Positions 37,856-48,100 of a DNA stretch of 62,992 nt are shown here, one piece after another (the stretch's first letter is position 1; every line of letters begins with the position of its first letter). Origin of the DNA: an uncultured bacterium. Lineage in GTDB: Bacteria > Hydrogenedentota > Hydrogenedentia > Hydrogenedentales > Hydrogenedentaceae. A program made the position numbers and the translations under genes. The stretch covers positions 1 through 62,992 of the forward strand of contig CALLRP010000035.1 of assembly GCA_938014335.1 (NCBI GenBank). The letters are read 5' to 3'. Below the pieces are notes generated by a model. It was not told where the DNA came from and searched no databases. It saw only the letters and a program-made list of their open reading frames with translations.

Positions 37856-39634
37856 ATGTACAGTGCATTAGCAAAACAGAACCAGTCAAAAACAGGCCAG
37901 ATAAACCAACGCCGCTTAGGTGATATTCTGGTAGAACAAGGGGTGATTATTCCTCTTCAATTGGATGAAGCCCTTCAGCGACAGCGATTAACCGGAGATT
38001 TTTTAGGTCGTGTGCTGGTTTCTATGGGCTATTGCGATGAACAGGCAATAGTAGAAGCATTAGGCACACAATTGGGAATGGAAAAGGTTGATGTTACTCG
38101 ATTAAAAATCCCCGAATCTATTATTCGCAAAATTTCTCCCGATGTTGCTCGCTTTTACAATGTGATCCCAATAAAAGAGGTGGATGGTGTCCTTGTCGTT
38201 GCGATGGCAGACCCATTAAACCTACAGATATTGGATGATTTGAGACATATTGTAGGACAACCCGTTCGTGGGGCTATTAGTAATCCTCAGGATATTGCTA
38301 CTGCATGGAAAAATAATTATTCTTTTGAGACCGACTCGATTCATGAGATGATTTCGGAATTACAGGATAAAGTGGGCTCTTCCGATTTATCTCTCGAAGA
38401 ACTGGGAACGCAGGAAATTATTAAAGACACAGAAAATTTGGTCGAATTAGCACAATTACCCGAAGTTATTAAAATTGTTAATTTGGTATTTTTAGAGGCA
38501 GTAAAAAAGAGGGCATCCGATATTCATTTTGAAGTATATGAAGACCGTTTCCGTATTCGTATTCGTGTAGATGGTGTTTTACATGAGATTGTTAACCCTC
38601 CCAAGAATCTGGCGATTGCATTAGTATCGCGTGTAAAAATTATGTGTAATATGGATATCGGAGAACGGAGATTACCCCAAGATTCCCGTATTGAATTAAA
38701 AGTAGGTGATAGTATCATTGATATTCGTGTGGCTACACTTCCGACTCTCTATGGGGAAGGAGTTGTGTTGCGTATTTTAGACCGAACAGCGGTGCGAATA
38801 GATTTAGACCGATTGGGTTTAAGTGATTATGTGAAAACACGGCTCGATGATGTTTTAGCTCGTCCGAATGGTATTTTACTTGTTACGGGTCCTACAGGTT
38901 CAGGGAAAACAACTACATTATATGGTTGTATTGCAAAACTAAATACTGAAGAAGTGAAAATTATTACAATGGAGGATCCGGTCGAATTACAAATTGACCG
39001 TGTTATGCAATGTCAGGTGAATGAAGAGGTAGGATTGACCTTTGCAGCAGGTTTGCGTTCTATTCTGCGTCAAGACCCAGATATTGTAATGGTCGGTGAA
39101 ATCCGTGACCTTGAAACAGCACAAATAGCGGTGGAGGCATCATTAACGGGACACTTGGTATTGAGTACTTTGCATACAAACAGTGCCCCGGAGACAATTA
39201 CTCGTCTGCTTGATATGGATGTGGAACCTTATCTAATAACAGCTTCATTAGAGGCCGTGTTAGCACAGCGTTTGGTTCGGTGCCTTTGTAGGCATTGTAG
39301 AGAAAGGTATCGTCCATCAAAAGAAGAGATGGACGAATTGGGGTTACCCAAAAGTTGGAGAGAAGACCCCAAATTACAGTTATTTAAACCAAAGGGTTGT
39401 CCTGCATGTGATTATATTGGTTATATGGGCAGAACGGGTTTATTTGAGATTTTACAGGTGGATGAAACTGTTTGCGAAATGATTTTAGACCGTGCCATGG
39501 CGTATGATATTCGTAGATATGCAAGAAAGAAATTAGGTATGCGAACACTACGCGAGGAAGGTATAATAAAATGTGTTCAGGGTGTTACTTCAGCCAAAGA
39601 AGTAATAGCCCATACGGATTATTATGAAGATTAA
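37856..39634 (+). CDS. pilB: PilB-type assembly ATPase, second copy
   Basis: 592 residues. The N-terminus is MshEN-like (RRLGDILVEQGVIIPLQLDEALQRQ... LGRVLVSMGYCDEQAIVEAL). Then come ASDIHFEVYEDRFRIRIRVDGVL, Walker [10 protein letters not shown] near 345, MEDPVEL (Asp box with Met), Walker B IVMVGEIRD, and a zinc knuckle (CRHCRERY ... CPAC). It is complete, with no sign of decay, and sits between pilT and pilC. Two PilB-type motors around one pilT is unusual; this copy, next to pilC, is the more likely partner of that platform. A division of labour between the two is inference. Confidence 0.9.
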   Translation: MYSALAKQNQSKTGQINQRRLGDILVEQGVIIPLQLDEALQRQRLTGDFLGRVLVSMGYCDEQAIVEALGTQLGMEKVDVTRLKIPESIIRKISPDVARFYNVIPIKEVDGVLVVAMADPLNLQILDDLRHIVGQPVRGAISNPQDIATAWKNNYSFETDSIHEMISELQDKVGSSDLSLEELGTQEIIKDTENLVELAQLPEVIKIVNLVFLEAVKKRASDIHFEVYEDRFRIRIRVDGVLHEIVNPPKNLAIALVSRVKIMCNMDIGERRLPQDSRIELKVGDSIIDIRVATLPTLYGEGVVLRILDRTAVRIDLDRLGLSDYVKTRLDDVLARPNGILLVTGPTGSGKTTTLYGCIAKLNTEEVKIITMEDPVELQIDRVMQCQVNEEVGLTFAAGLRSILRQDPDIVMVGEIRDLETAQIAVEASLTGHLVLSTLHTNSAPETITRLLDMDVEPYLITASLEAVLAQRLVRCLCRHCRERYRPSKEEMDELGLPKSWREDPKLQLFKPKGCPACDYIGYMGRTGLFEILQVDETVCEMILDRAMAYDIRRYARKKLGMRTLREEGIIKCVQGVTSAKEVIAHTDYYED

Positions 39635-39651
39635 AATAAGGAATTGGAACC

Positions 39652-40890
39652 ATGCCTAAATATGCTTATCGTGCCATTAATCGTGAGGGAAAGGAAGTGT
39701 TTGGCATTATCCAGGCGGATAGTGTTGCACTCGCGATTAATGATGTAAGAAGTTTAGGGTTGTTCCCAACGCATGTTCGAGAAGCCCGTAGAAGTGATGA
39801 AAGAAAAGCTCGTGGAGAAAAAAGAGGGTTAAACGAACTTTACTTTGGTGGTGTGAAAACAAAACAACTTGTGGTGATGACACGCCAATTATCTACATTA
39901 ATTGATGCAGGTTTGCCGTTACTACGGAGTTTGAATGTGTTAATTGCCCAGATGAAGCCCTGTAAATTAAAAGATATACTTAGGGAAATATCCACAGATA
40001 TCCAATCGGGAAGTACTTTCTCCGAAGCGTTGGCAAAACACCCCAAGCAGTTTGACCGCCTTTTCGTGAACATGGTCAAAGCCGGCGAAGTCGGTGGTAT
40101 GTTAGAAGTTGTACTTAACCGTATAGCACAATTTATGGAACGAAGAGAAGCATTAAAACGGCGTGTAAAATCTGCCATGATTTATCCCATTGCTGTTCTT
40201 ATTATCGCCTCCGCAATTGTGATGTTCTTGTTGATTAAAGTAGTGCCTGTGTTTGCGGATATTTTCAAAGAATTTGGTGGAAATCTTCCCTGGCCTACCC
40301 AATTTCTAATGAAGGCTGGGGATTTCATGATTTATAACTGGTGGATGTTAATTGCTATAGTATCGTGGACAATTATATTTATAAAAATACTTTTTAAATT
40401 TCATGCAGTTCGAAGATTTCGTGACCGTGCTGTGCTAAAAATACCTTTAATTGGCGATTTGGTTACAAAAGTTGCGGTGGCACGATTTGCACGAACATTA
40501 GGAACGCTGATTACTTCCGGTGTGCCTATTTTACAGGCATTGAAGATTACAAAAGAAACTATAGGGAATGAAATTATTCAAGACGCTGTAGATAAAGTTC
40601 ATGATAGCGTAAAAGAGGGAGATACTATTGCTGCCCCTTTGGACCAGACGAAAGTGTTTCCTGCAATGGTAGTTAATATGATTGATGTAGGCGAAGAGAC
40701 AGGTAGTCTTGATGCTATGTTACATAAGGTTGCGGATATCTATGATGCTGAAGTAGAAGCAGCGGTAGAAGCAATGCTGTCATTGATGGAGCCCGCAATT
40801 ATTATCGTTTTGGGTGGTATTATTGGTTTTATCGTGGTGTCCTTATATTTACCGATATTCACACTCGGCGATACTATCAGTGGAACATAA
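39652..40890 (+). CDS. pilC: Type IV pilus platform protein (PilC)
   Basis: 412 residues, the same length as GspF in this window and clearly related. It opens YAYRAINREGKEVFGIIQADSVALAINDVRSLGLFP. The two T2SSF domains are marked by VVMTRQLSTLIDAGLPLLRSLNVL (near 75) and VARFARTLGTLITSGVPILQALKI (near 277). Spans lie near 176-197, 222-243 and 381-403. It is the inner-membrane core of the T4P machine. Position after pilT and pilB2 and before the pilin genes supports PilC over a second GspF. Confidence 0.92.
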   Translation: MPKYAYRAINREGKEVFGIIQADSVALAINDVRSLGLFPTHVREARRSDERKARGEKRGLNELYFGGVKTKQLVVMTRQLSTLIDAGLPLLRSLNVLIAQMKPCKLKDILREISTDIQSGSTFSEALAKHPKQFDRLFVNMVKAGEVGGMLEVVLNRIAQFMERREALKRRVKSAMIYPIAVLIIASAIVMFLLIKVVPVFADIFKEFGGNLPWPTQFLMKAGDFMIYNWWMLIAIVSWTIIFIKILFKFHAVRRFRDRAVLKIPLIGDLVTKVAVARFARTLGTLITSGVPILQALKITKETIGNEIIQDAVDKVHDSVKEGDTIAAPLDQTKVFPAMVVNMIDVGEETGSLDAMLHKVADIYDAEVEAAVEAMLSLMEPAIIIVLGGIIGFIVVSLYLPIFTLGDTISGT

Positions 40891-41025
40891 CAAATGCAAA
40901 AATACGGCAACGGAAGTCGTATTTGTGGTATAAATATATTGACAGTTTAATAACTTATAAGAACTCATAACCGAAAGGACGAGAAAAAATACGAATCGTC
41001 TAAAACCTGAGTGGAGGAAGACCGT
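40891..41025 (+). promoter_or_regulatory. pilC-pilin intergenic region with hairpin and leader
   Basis: A 7-bp stem, AAATACG (40900-40906) with CGTATTT (40918-40924), lies ten bases after pilC. A TTGACA at 40939-40944 follows but lacks a -10 at 16-18 bases. The pilin start has GGAGGAAG five bases upstream. The space suggests that the pilin gene has its own transcription signal, but I cannot define it. Confidence 0.4.
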
Positions 41026-41883
41026 ATGAAAAGGAACACAGGATTTACACTCGTAGAACTGCTGGTAGTAATGGCAATTATCTCAATACTGGCTGCTATT
41101 ATAGTTCCCAATGTTGCCCGTTATATTGCAAGGGGCAGGGCAACACGGGCATTAGGGGATATTAAATCTATTGAACTTGCGCTGACCAAAATGGTTACAG
41201 ATGCTAACGTGCAAAATCTGAATTATCTGTTTGATGCAGATAAGATTAGAAAAAATATTTTTAATTTTACAGATGCTCAACCCTATGTTATGACTTCACA
41301 GCAATTCCAATCTGCCATTAAATTGTATACAAATACTTTGTATGCTTTATTGAGAGAAGGACGCAGAGTGTTGGATGGAAGAACGGACCCTGATTTGGGT
41401 ATTGCTTATGCTACCATTTTAGATAGAGATGTAGTTATGAGGCTTGGAGTTGGCTATCTTGAAGATATTGCATTCGACCCCTGGGGTAATTTATATAACA
41501 TATATCCTGGGCCTTGGACTCCAAGGAATGGTCCCATACCGTTCCGTATCTATATGTTGGGCGAAAAAGAAAAGACTCTACCGGGCGTATCTGGGGGGAG
41601 AAGAAGTGATACTCTGACATTTCAAACGGTGGACCCAGAGACCAATTCGACTATCGAAGTAGGTTTCCCTGCGGATAAGGGGAAATTGGCATTTATCTGG
41701 TCTAATGGTGCTAATATGATTTCAGGCCAGGGTATATATAACTTTAATTTAGCAAACCCACTTCCCGGCGGAAGTTATCAGGGTTCGTCCAATTATCCAG
41801 ATCAAGAAGAAGAATATAAAGGTGGTGGAGATGATATAAATAACTGGGATCCGGGTCAGAGTTGGATGCGTTTCTATAGTTAA
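41026..41883 (+). CDS. Type IV pilin / major pseudopilin-like protein
   Basis: I choose the ATG at 41026 with GGAGGAAG upstream; the GTG at 41011 would start within that ribosome site. The very short leader MKRNTG is followed by FTLVELLVVMAIISILAAIIVPNV, with Glu+5. At 285 residues it is about twice the size of typical major pilins. It carries AFDPWGNLYNIYPGPW, a GspG/T2SS-type motif, but ends GGGDDINNWDPGQSW rather than with the calcium loop of GspG. It follows pilC and is flanked by strong hairpins, as expected for a highly expressed pilin. It may be the major pilin of this T4P; if so its large C-terminal domain is unusual. Confidence 0.85.
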   Translation: MKRNTGFTLVELLVVMAIISILAAIIVPNVARYIARGRATRALGDIKSIELALTKMVTDANVQNLNYLFDADKIRKNIFNFTDAQPYVMTSQQFQSAIKLYTNTLYALLREGRRVLDGRTDPDLGIAYATILDRDVVMRLGVGYLEDIAFDPWGNLYNIYPGPWTPRNGPIPFRIYMLGEKEKTLPGVSGGRRSDTLTFQTVDPETNSTIEVGFPADKGKLAFIWSNGANMISGQGIYNFNLANPLPGGSYQGSSNYPDQEEEYKGGGDDINNWDPGQSWMRFYS

Positions 41884-41904
41884 TGATATTTGATATTGAA
41901 AAAT

Positions 41905-41943
41905 AAGGGCAATGTATGGGAAGGTTGAACATACATTGCCCTT
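41905..41943 (+). terminator. Strong 14-bp hairpin after the pilin gene
   Basis: AAGGGCAATGTATG (41905-41918) pairs perfectly with CATACATTGCCCTT (41930-41943) around an 11-base loop. It is the strongest hairpin I found in the window. No T-run follows, so it may be a partial terminator or an mRNA-stabilising 3' structure that raises pilin levels above those of the minor pilins. It lies 22 bases after the pilin stop. Confidence 0.65.
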
Positions 41944-41968
41944 CTAAATATGAAAGACCTGGTGAAAG

Positions 41969-42856
41969 ATGTTTCTCAGAGATAGAAAACAAGGTTATAC
42001 ATTGACAGAACTACTGGTTGTAGTCGGAATAGTGGGAATGATAACCCTAATATCTGTTCCCTCAATTTTCCGCTTTTATAGAGATGCTACAGACCCTGTG
42101 AAACGCACGGCCCGAGAATTGGCTCAAATTATGCAGGTGGCAAAAATATATGCAGCAATCTACCGTGTCAATACGGCCGTGGTATATAGTGATGTTTTTG
42201 TCCCAGTTCCTATCACTAATGTTGAGACAAGTCAAGGTATTATTACTGGGGAACGACATATCCGAGCATTGGTTTCGGCGGCAGTAATGTATGAGATTAG
42301 CAAAAAGAATAACGAAGATTTTGATGATATTCGTGACCGATTGGGTTTTCCTCACACATGGGCTCGTATTTTTGTCCCTATTGAAGCGAGGTCCGAATAC
42401 GGGTTAAATAGACGATTTGCAGAGGGTGTTGTCCTGTGTAGGGTGGAAATGAGAGATACTGTAATAGGTCCGAACTCTTTCACGGTAAAGATTCCAGTTT
42501 TGCGTTCTGTTGATGAGGGTGATTCTAATTCTGAATTGGGTTTAAGTAAAGTAAATGTTCCATTTTTAGATTTAGAATTAACGTCCCAAGCCTTTAATGC
42601 ATATTCCGGAGGTTCCGGCAGTAAGTATTCCTGGTATGCTCATATTTTCGGACCGGATGGAAAATTAGTTCCTACTTCTAATGTGCAGGTAAAAGAGCTA
42701 TATACCCTCGGAATAGTGGATACAATGAGCTCAGAGCCAATGGTTTTGCCCGCGAGTATACAAGAACAAATCCCAGCCGATGCGGTCTGGGTAACACACA
42801 ACATGAATTTATTAAGTCTCTTTCGCGTAACAGGTAGGATTAAAATGGAACTATGA
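41969..42856 (+). CDS. Minor pilin, FimU/GspH-like
   Basis: 295 residues. The leader MFLRDRKQG is followed by YTLTELLVVVGIVGMITLISVPSI, with Glu+5; Tyr replaces Phe at +1. It starts a second set of minor-pilin genes in the order H, I, J, K. The Pro/Val-rich C-terminal part has no recognisable domain. It is probably part of the pilus-initiation and tip complex. The stop overlaps the next start (ATGA). Confidence 0.85.
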   Translation: MFLRDRKQGYTLTELLVVVGIVGMITLISVPSIFRFYRDATDPVKRTARELAQIMQVAKIYAAIYRVNTAVVYSDVFVPVPITNVETSQGIITGERHIRALVSAAVMYEISKKNNEDFDDIRDRLGFPHTWARIFVPIEARSEYGLNRRFAEGVVLCRVEMRDTVIGPNSFTVKIPVLRSVDEGDSNSELGLSKVNVPFLDLELTSQAFNAYSGGSGSKYSWYAHIFGPDGKLVPTSNVQVKELYTLGIVDTMSSEPMVLPASIQEQIPADAVWVTHNMNLLSLFRVTGRIKMEL

Positions 42857-43275
42857 ATTATTTCCTACATCATAATGTTAAATCACAAAGAGAATTAGGT
42901 TTCTCTATATTAGAAATCGTTATAGCTCTTGCCATTATTGCAAGTGGACTGGTTGCGGTTTTTACTCTATTCCCATCAGCACAGAAATTATTGACGGATT
43001 CTTCTGCCAATGCCAATATCTCCAATTTAGCTCGTACAGAAATGAGTCGTGTCCGTGTGGGAGGTACTTTCTCAACGGGATTAAATTCATGGTTAAAAGA
43101 TAATGCCTTCCAGCAAATAGAAACCACTGCGAGTGCATATGAATTGTATCAACACTATGGAGCATCCGCTTCCCGCGTTCCCATGGGCAAGGGACTATAT
43201 CGTGTTACTTTTAAAGTGAGGCTTAACGATGGGAGAGAGGAAAGGTTTGTTACCTATGTTACAGAACAACAATAG
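42853..43275 (+). CDS. Minor pilin, PilV/GspI-like
   Basis: 140 residues. Leader MNYFLHHNVKSQRELG, then FSILEIVIALAIIASGLVAVFTLF, with Glu+5. The small soluble domain ends VRLNDGREERFVTYVTEQQ, similar to the PilV/GspI plan. It overlaps both neighbours (four bases at its start and about 20 at its end), so the set is translationally coupled. Function: tip/priming complex of the pilus, by family and position. Confidence 0.84.
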   Translation: MNYFLHHNVKSQRELGFSILEIVIALAIIASGLVAVFTLFPSAQKLLTDSSANANISNLARTEMSRVRVGGTFSTGLNSWLKDNAFQQIETTASAYELYQHYGASASRVPMGKGLYRVTFKVRLNDGREERFVTYVTEQQ

Positions 43276-45010
43276 AAAACAAATGAAGTTACTTTTATTC
43301 GGTTGGGAAAAATACAGGGGTATGACACTTATTGAAGTTATAGTTGCGATGGCTATTCTTTCCATTATCTTAACAGGTTTGGTTACCATGTTTGTTTCGG
43401 CTATCGTATCAACCCATCAGGGATACATGATAAAAGAGAATTATGGGAACGCTCGTTCTGCAATGGAAGTATTAGCGCGAGATTTAGAAAGGGCATGTAC
43501 TCTTTCCAATCGTGGAGAAAAAGTCCAGTTTTATGGAACACCTACAGCGTTAACTTTTGTTACGATGTTGGATAACGGCCAGGTAGGTAGAGTAACTTAT
43601 TTCTTTGCCCCAAGCCCGTCAATTCCTGTTTTTGATACATGGCTCCCGATAGGACCCAAGGATAACTTGAGAGATCGACTCGAAAAAGCAAAAGCCATGA
43701 AAAGAGAAGCCAATAAAATTCCGAATGGGGATGTATCCATGTTTATGGATAATATACTTGCACGGATTCAAGCGAGTTTACCATCCAATTGTGATGTGGC
43801 AACAATTGTAAACACATTAAATAGTTTACTCACAGCGGGGGATCCTTTCCCGGAGGTACAGTCGGAGATGAATGTAGGGGCTCAATTTTCAACAGACAAA
43901 CAAGCATTTCGTGTCCGTATTCAACCTATGGCACTGTTCCGAGTTGAAGAAACGGCAAAAACAAATATTGTTGATATGGTAATGAAAAAAGGTTTTATTG
44001 GCTCGGGGGGAGCAGATTTACAATTAATGCCAGAACCAGATTTGTCATCAGTTGAAAATCCATTTTCGTATACAGGTTATACAAATATTGATGCATTAAT
44101 ACATGCTTTCCTTGTCGAGGGGACAGGAACTCAAAGTGGTGTAAGTTTGGTAAGTGCTGTGGAAAATCAAACTCCTGCTGTAGATGTTGTCAAGGATTTA
44201 AGAAACACTGTTACGAATCCTAATTATCAGACAATAGACGAAAACCTTATTAATGACCTTGTTACAATTCGTAAAACAGAATTAAGACTTTTGCTTATGC
44301 AAATATATAATTCAAGGCAATTTTGTAGTGAGTGGTTTAACCTATTGAAAAATCCATCTAATGTCCTTGCGATAACAGGTCAGGGCAACATATTGAATTT
44401 ATTACCTTATATTTGGAGTTATGATTTATCAATTGCACGAAAAGACCAAATGTATTTGTATCAACTATTTACAGGGGGGACGGGAAATCCGTATCCTGCG
44501 ACAGCGGTGTTATATAATTTCTGGGAAACGAACGGGTTAAATCCTCTTGATTATATTTTGTCGGATGGCTTTGGTGTTCATGCTTATTGGATTGATGAAG
44601 TGAATGGATTAATAACTTCATCCGACTTGCTTTTCCCGGGGAATCTTTTCTCTTACCAGTCAGAAGAAAACCAAACCGCGATGTATTTTAACGATGTACG
44701 AAGCATCCCTCTCTTCACTCATTATTTATCTTTACCATCGGAAACCATTCCCGTTCAGCAGGCAGAATGTTTAAATGCATTTTTAGATAGGGTTTGGTCA
44801 GAAATGAAGGGGACTGACCCCAGTCAGACCTCCCCCTTTGCTACGATTTTCTTTGAGCGATTACCTGTTCGAATTACCGTCAGTGCCTGGGTTTGTTCCG
44901 AGAAGCCGCAGCCCGGTGTTTCTGATTTCAGGCGCTGGTTTAGTCAATCTATTGATATTCCGTGCGGATTAAGAACTCCACAACTTAGGAGAATGCCCGC
45001 AGGAATGTAA
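43256..45010 (+). CDS. Minor pilin, PilW/GspJ-like, enlarged
   Basis: I start at the ATG at 43256 (AGGAAAGG ten bases upstream); ATGs at 43229 and 43283 are also possible. The leader ends KYRG, then MTLIEVIVAMAILSIILTGLVTMF, with Glu+5 and Met at +1. About 584 residues, more than twice the usual PilW/GspJ size. EVLARDLERACTL after the helix matches the J/W family. The enlarged C-terminal region (about 150-520) has no domain I recognise; the last part (FERLPVRITVSAWV) returns to a GspJ-like pattern, so the extra mass looks inserted within the J-type domain. Confidence 0.82.
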   Translation: MLQNNNRKQMKLLLFGWEKYRGMTLIEVIVAMAILSIILTGLVTMFVSAIVSTHQGYMIKENYGNARSAMEVLARDLERACTLSNRGEKVQFYGTPTALTFVTMLDNGQVGRVTYFFAPSPSIPVFDTWLPIGPKDNLRDRLEKAKAMKREANKIPNGDVSMFMDNILARIQASLPSNCDVATIVNTLNSLLTAGDPFPEVQSEMNVGAQFSTDKQAFRVRIQPMALFRVEETAKTNIVDMVMKKGFIGSGGADLQLMPEPDLSSVENPFSYTGYTNIDALIHAFLVEGTGTQSGVSLVSAVENQTPAVDVVKDLRNTVTNPNYQTIDENLINDLVTIRKTELRLLLMQIYNSRQFCSEWFNLLKNPSNVLAITGQGNILNLLPYIWSYDLSIARKDQMYLYQLFTGGTGNPYPATAVLYNFWETNGLNPLDYILSDGFGVHAYWIDEVNGLITSSDLLFPGNLFSYQSEENQTAMYFNDVRSIPLFTHYLSLPSETIPVQQAECLNAFLDRVWSEMKGTDPSQTSPFATIFFERLPVRITVSAWVCSEKPQPGVSDFRRWFSQSIDIPCGLRTPQLRRMPAGM

Positions 45011-45113
45011 AGAAATTTTATTAATTAACTCAATCTGTCGTAAAATTTAATAAACTTTGTTCTTGGAAAAAAATAAGGACAAGGAAAGTTAAGTTTTTAA
45101 GGAGAGTTTTTTT

Positions 45114-48100
45114 ATGCGAAAACCAGAAACGGGCGCGGCATTGGTCCTTGCCATTGGGATTATCGCCATTCTTTTAGCCATAGGGTTTACCTTTTATTTT
45201 GTAACAAGGGGTGAACTATATTCTGCGGAAATGTCCCTTCGTCAGGCACAGGCAGACCAGTTATTAAGGGGAGCCATGAATATTGGAATTTCTGTGTTAA
45301 ACAGTGATTTGAATCAGCATCCCTATGCATCTTCTACCGACCATGTCTGGCGTTCCTTTTTCAGTGGTGCGTGGGTTGCGGGTAAGCCCTGGGCTGTTCG
45401 TAATTCGGGTGCAGGTCAAGGGAATTTTTATCTTCGTTTTTCAATGCAGGGGAAGGGAGGTATTCCTCATATTGACATTGCAAGGTTATGGATTAATTTT
45501 CCCAATTTACAGGAATTTATGATGAGTTTACCTCCCGAACGGCGGTTTTTATATGTCCGTTTTGCGGATGGTTATTATGAAATGTTATATAACGGGCCAC
45601 GGAGTAAAAATTGGTTATTTTATCCGCGTATTGAAGATTTTAATTCGCCTATTTTGTATGACCTGAATGCAGAGTTAGTTGTCCCAGGAACAACTCCATC
45701 GAATTGGGTTCCGGTTCCGCAATATTTGTATTATAGGTTTAATGTGAATGCAGAAACTGATAATGATATAACTCGTGATGAAGGTATTCCAAGGAGTCAT
45801 CCCCCATTTCTACTGCCAGCGATGTATGGCCCTGTTCGCTTTCAAGATGGGAGGCCTGTTTTCGGGGGTAACGATAGAAATGGTAATTCTTACGCTACAA
45901 GTAGCCTGTATGCTCCTGAATGGGTTAATGCTTGGGCAGATGTAGACCTGGATGGCGATGGTTATAAAGATGCGGTCTGGATGCCTATGGCTGGAGATAA
46001 ATTATTTAGCGGTCTAGTTTATGATTCCGCAGGAGAAATACATAAAAATAACAATGATGGACTGGATAATAACTTAAATGGTTTAGTTGATGAAACTCCG
46101 GATAACAATGTAAATGAAGAAATGGGACCCTTTTTTGCTTTAAATGAAGCATTGCCTCAAGAGGACCCTACCGACAAATATTCGGATAAAATAGTAGATC
46201 CTGAAGAAGTATTTGAAACGGGTGTTTTTGTATATTGGGGAGGAGATGATGGTTTAGACAATAATTGCAATGGTAAAGCAGATGAAGATTTAGAACAAAA
46301 GGTATTTTTGACAGCACCTTTACCTGGATTACGAATAAAAGTGGATTGGAATGCGGATGGGGTTATAGACCGTAATGATATGGTTCCAGATGAAAATGGG
46401 AATATGGTGTATCTTGAAGTGATTATGCCATCCTCTATTGAAGTGGTTCGTTACACTCCATCAGGGCAGATGCGTTATACCCTTACTGCAGAGGATGTGG
46501 ATTGTCTTGACAATGATTATGATTTGTTAGTAAATAATTTTGAAACTTATGCATATGTTGGCCCGAATAATATCACAAACTTTTTTACAATTAAAGAATC
46601 TGCTGATACAGAAGCGATTGAATTATCTGGCCCTCCATTTGTATTGAAAGGCTTTATATCCAGCGGTCCTTATCAAGGAGTTCCGATTTATGACCGCACC
46701 AAGAGAAATCAGGAAGACATCCAAAATTACGATTATACATTTGCCAAATTTGCAATGCCGGGCAATTGGAATCCAGCAGATAGAGTGAAGTTTACTGCAG
46801 TTCGTGAAGCAAGTTATGTTGAGATTAATCAATTCAAAGATGTGAGCGGGAATTCATTTTTACCGGGGGTGCAGATATATCCTAATAGAGGAGTTTATAG
46901 GGATGGAGTAGCAGGAATTACACGAACACTAAACTATACGAGATTAATTCCTTATATTCATATAACCCACACAGGGGAACCTGTATGTGATTTGGTAGGA
47001 AGAATGGCAGTTTACATTACTGATGAGAGTAAGAAAGTAAATCTAAACAGTGCGGGGGGACATTTTCCTATTGATTTTAATTTTGCGTCTCCTAATCCAC
47101 TCCTTGCAGGCAAGTTAATGCGTACTTATTTTGTTCCTGGACTTTCTTCGCCTTACTTGATAGGTTATGGTTTGGAAACTCGATTTTTACCTGATATGGG
47201 CATTAATCGTTCACGGAAACTATGGAATTTATTAACCGGTGCCCCAGGTGGACAAATTGATAGTTCTCAATCTAATTATATTCTTAACACCAATTCTACG
47301 GGATTGTATTATGATGTAGCTTTCCCAGGGTATGGCGTTGTAGATGATAACGCGAATGCGTTTCTTTTATTCACTAATGGTTTAGATGACGATGGAGATG
47401 GAATTATTGATAATGGTGTAAATGATTTGTTAGGAATTTTAGAGGGAATAGATGAACCTTTTGAATTCCAATATACATTACCTTTTACTAATAAATTGGC
47501 TGAGAAAGACCGAGTTGATAATAATGCTGATAATAATGTTGACGAGAGTGGAGAATTGAGCGACCGAATTATAAGTACTCCTGACCAGATTGGTGAATTG
47601 TCAGATTATGGAGTACCTGGAACAACTGCTTTTGAGAAAATTAAACCTACAATTACAACAATGGGTTTATCAAAGAATACTCAAATACGGCAGTTTAGCA
47701 CTTCTTTACGAGGAATTAATCCTGTTAATGTTAATTATGTAACACCTGCACAATTGGCATCTACGATACTCTTGTCCGAAAAACCCGTCTCGAGTATTAA
47801 TGCAATATCGTGGCGTATGCCGATGGCGAAAAACGCTTATTATTTTGCAGAGGGACTTCGGAGTTCTCAGTATGAATGGGCTACATGGTTCGGGGTAGAT
47901 AAGAATGAAGTGGGATTTTTATTCTATTATGATGATGGGACAAATGACCCTGTTTCCGCTATAAACTCTGCTTCAAACTATGTATTTCCCGTTGACCCTA
48001 TTTTAAAAATAATGGAATTAGCAGTCAATTTGATAGACTTGCGAGACACGGATATAGCCCAGTCGAGACTTACCACGGAAAAAGTTCCTGAGCCATTAAC

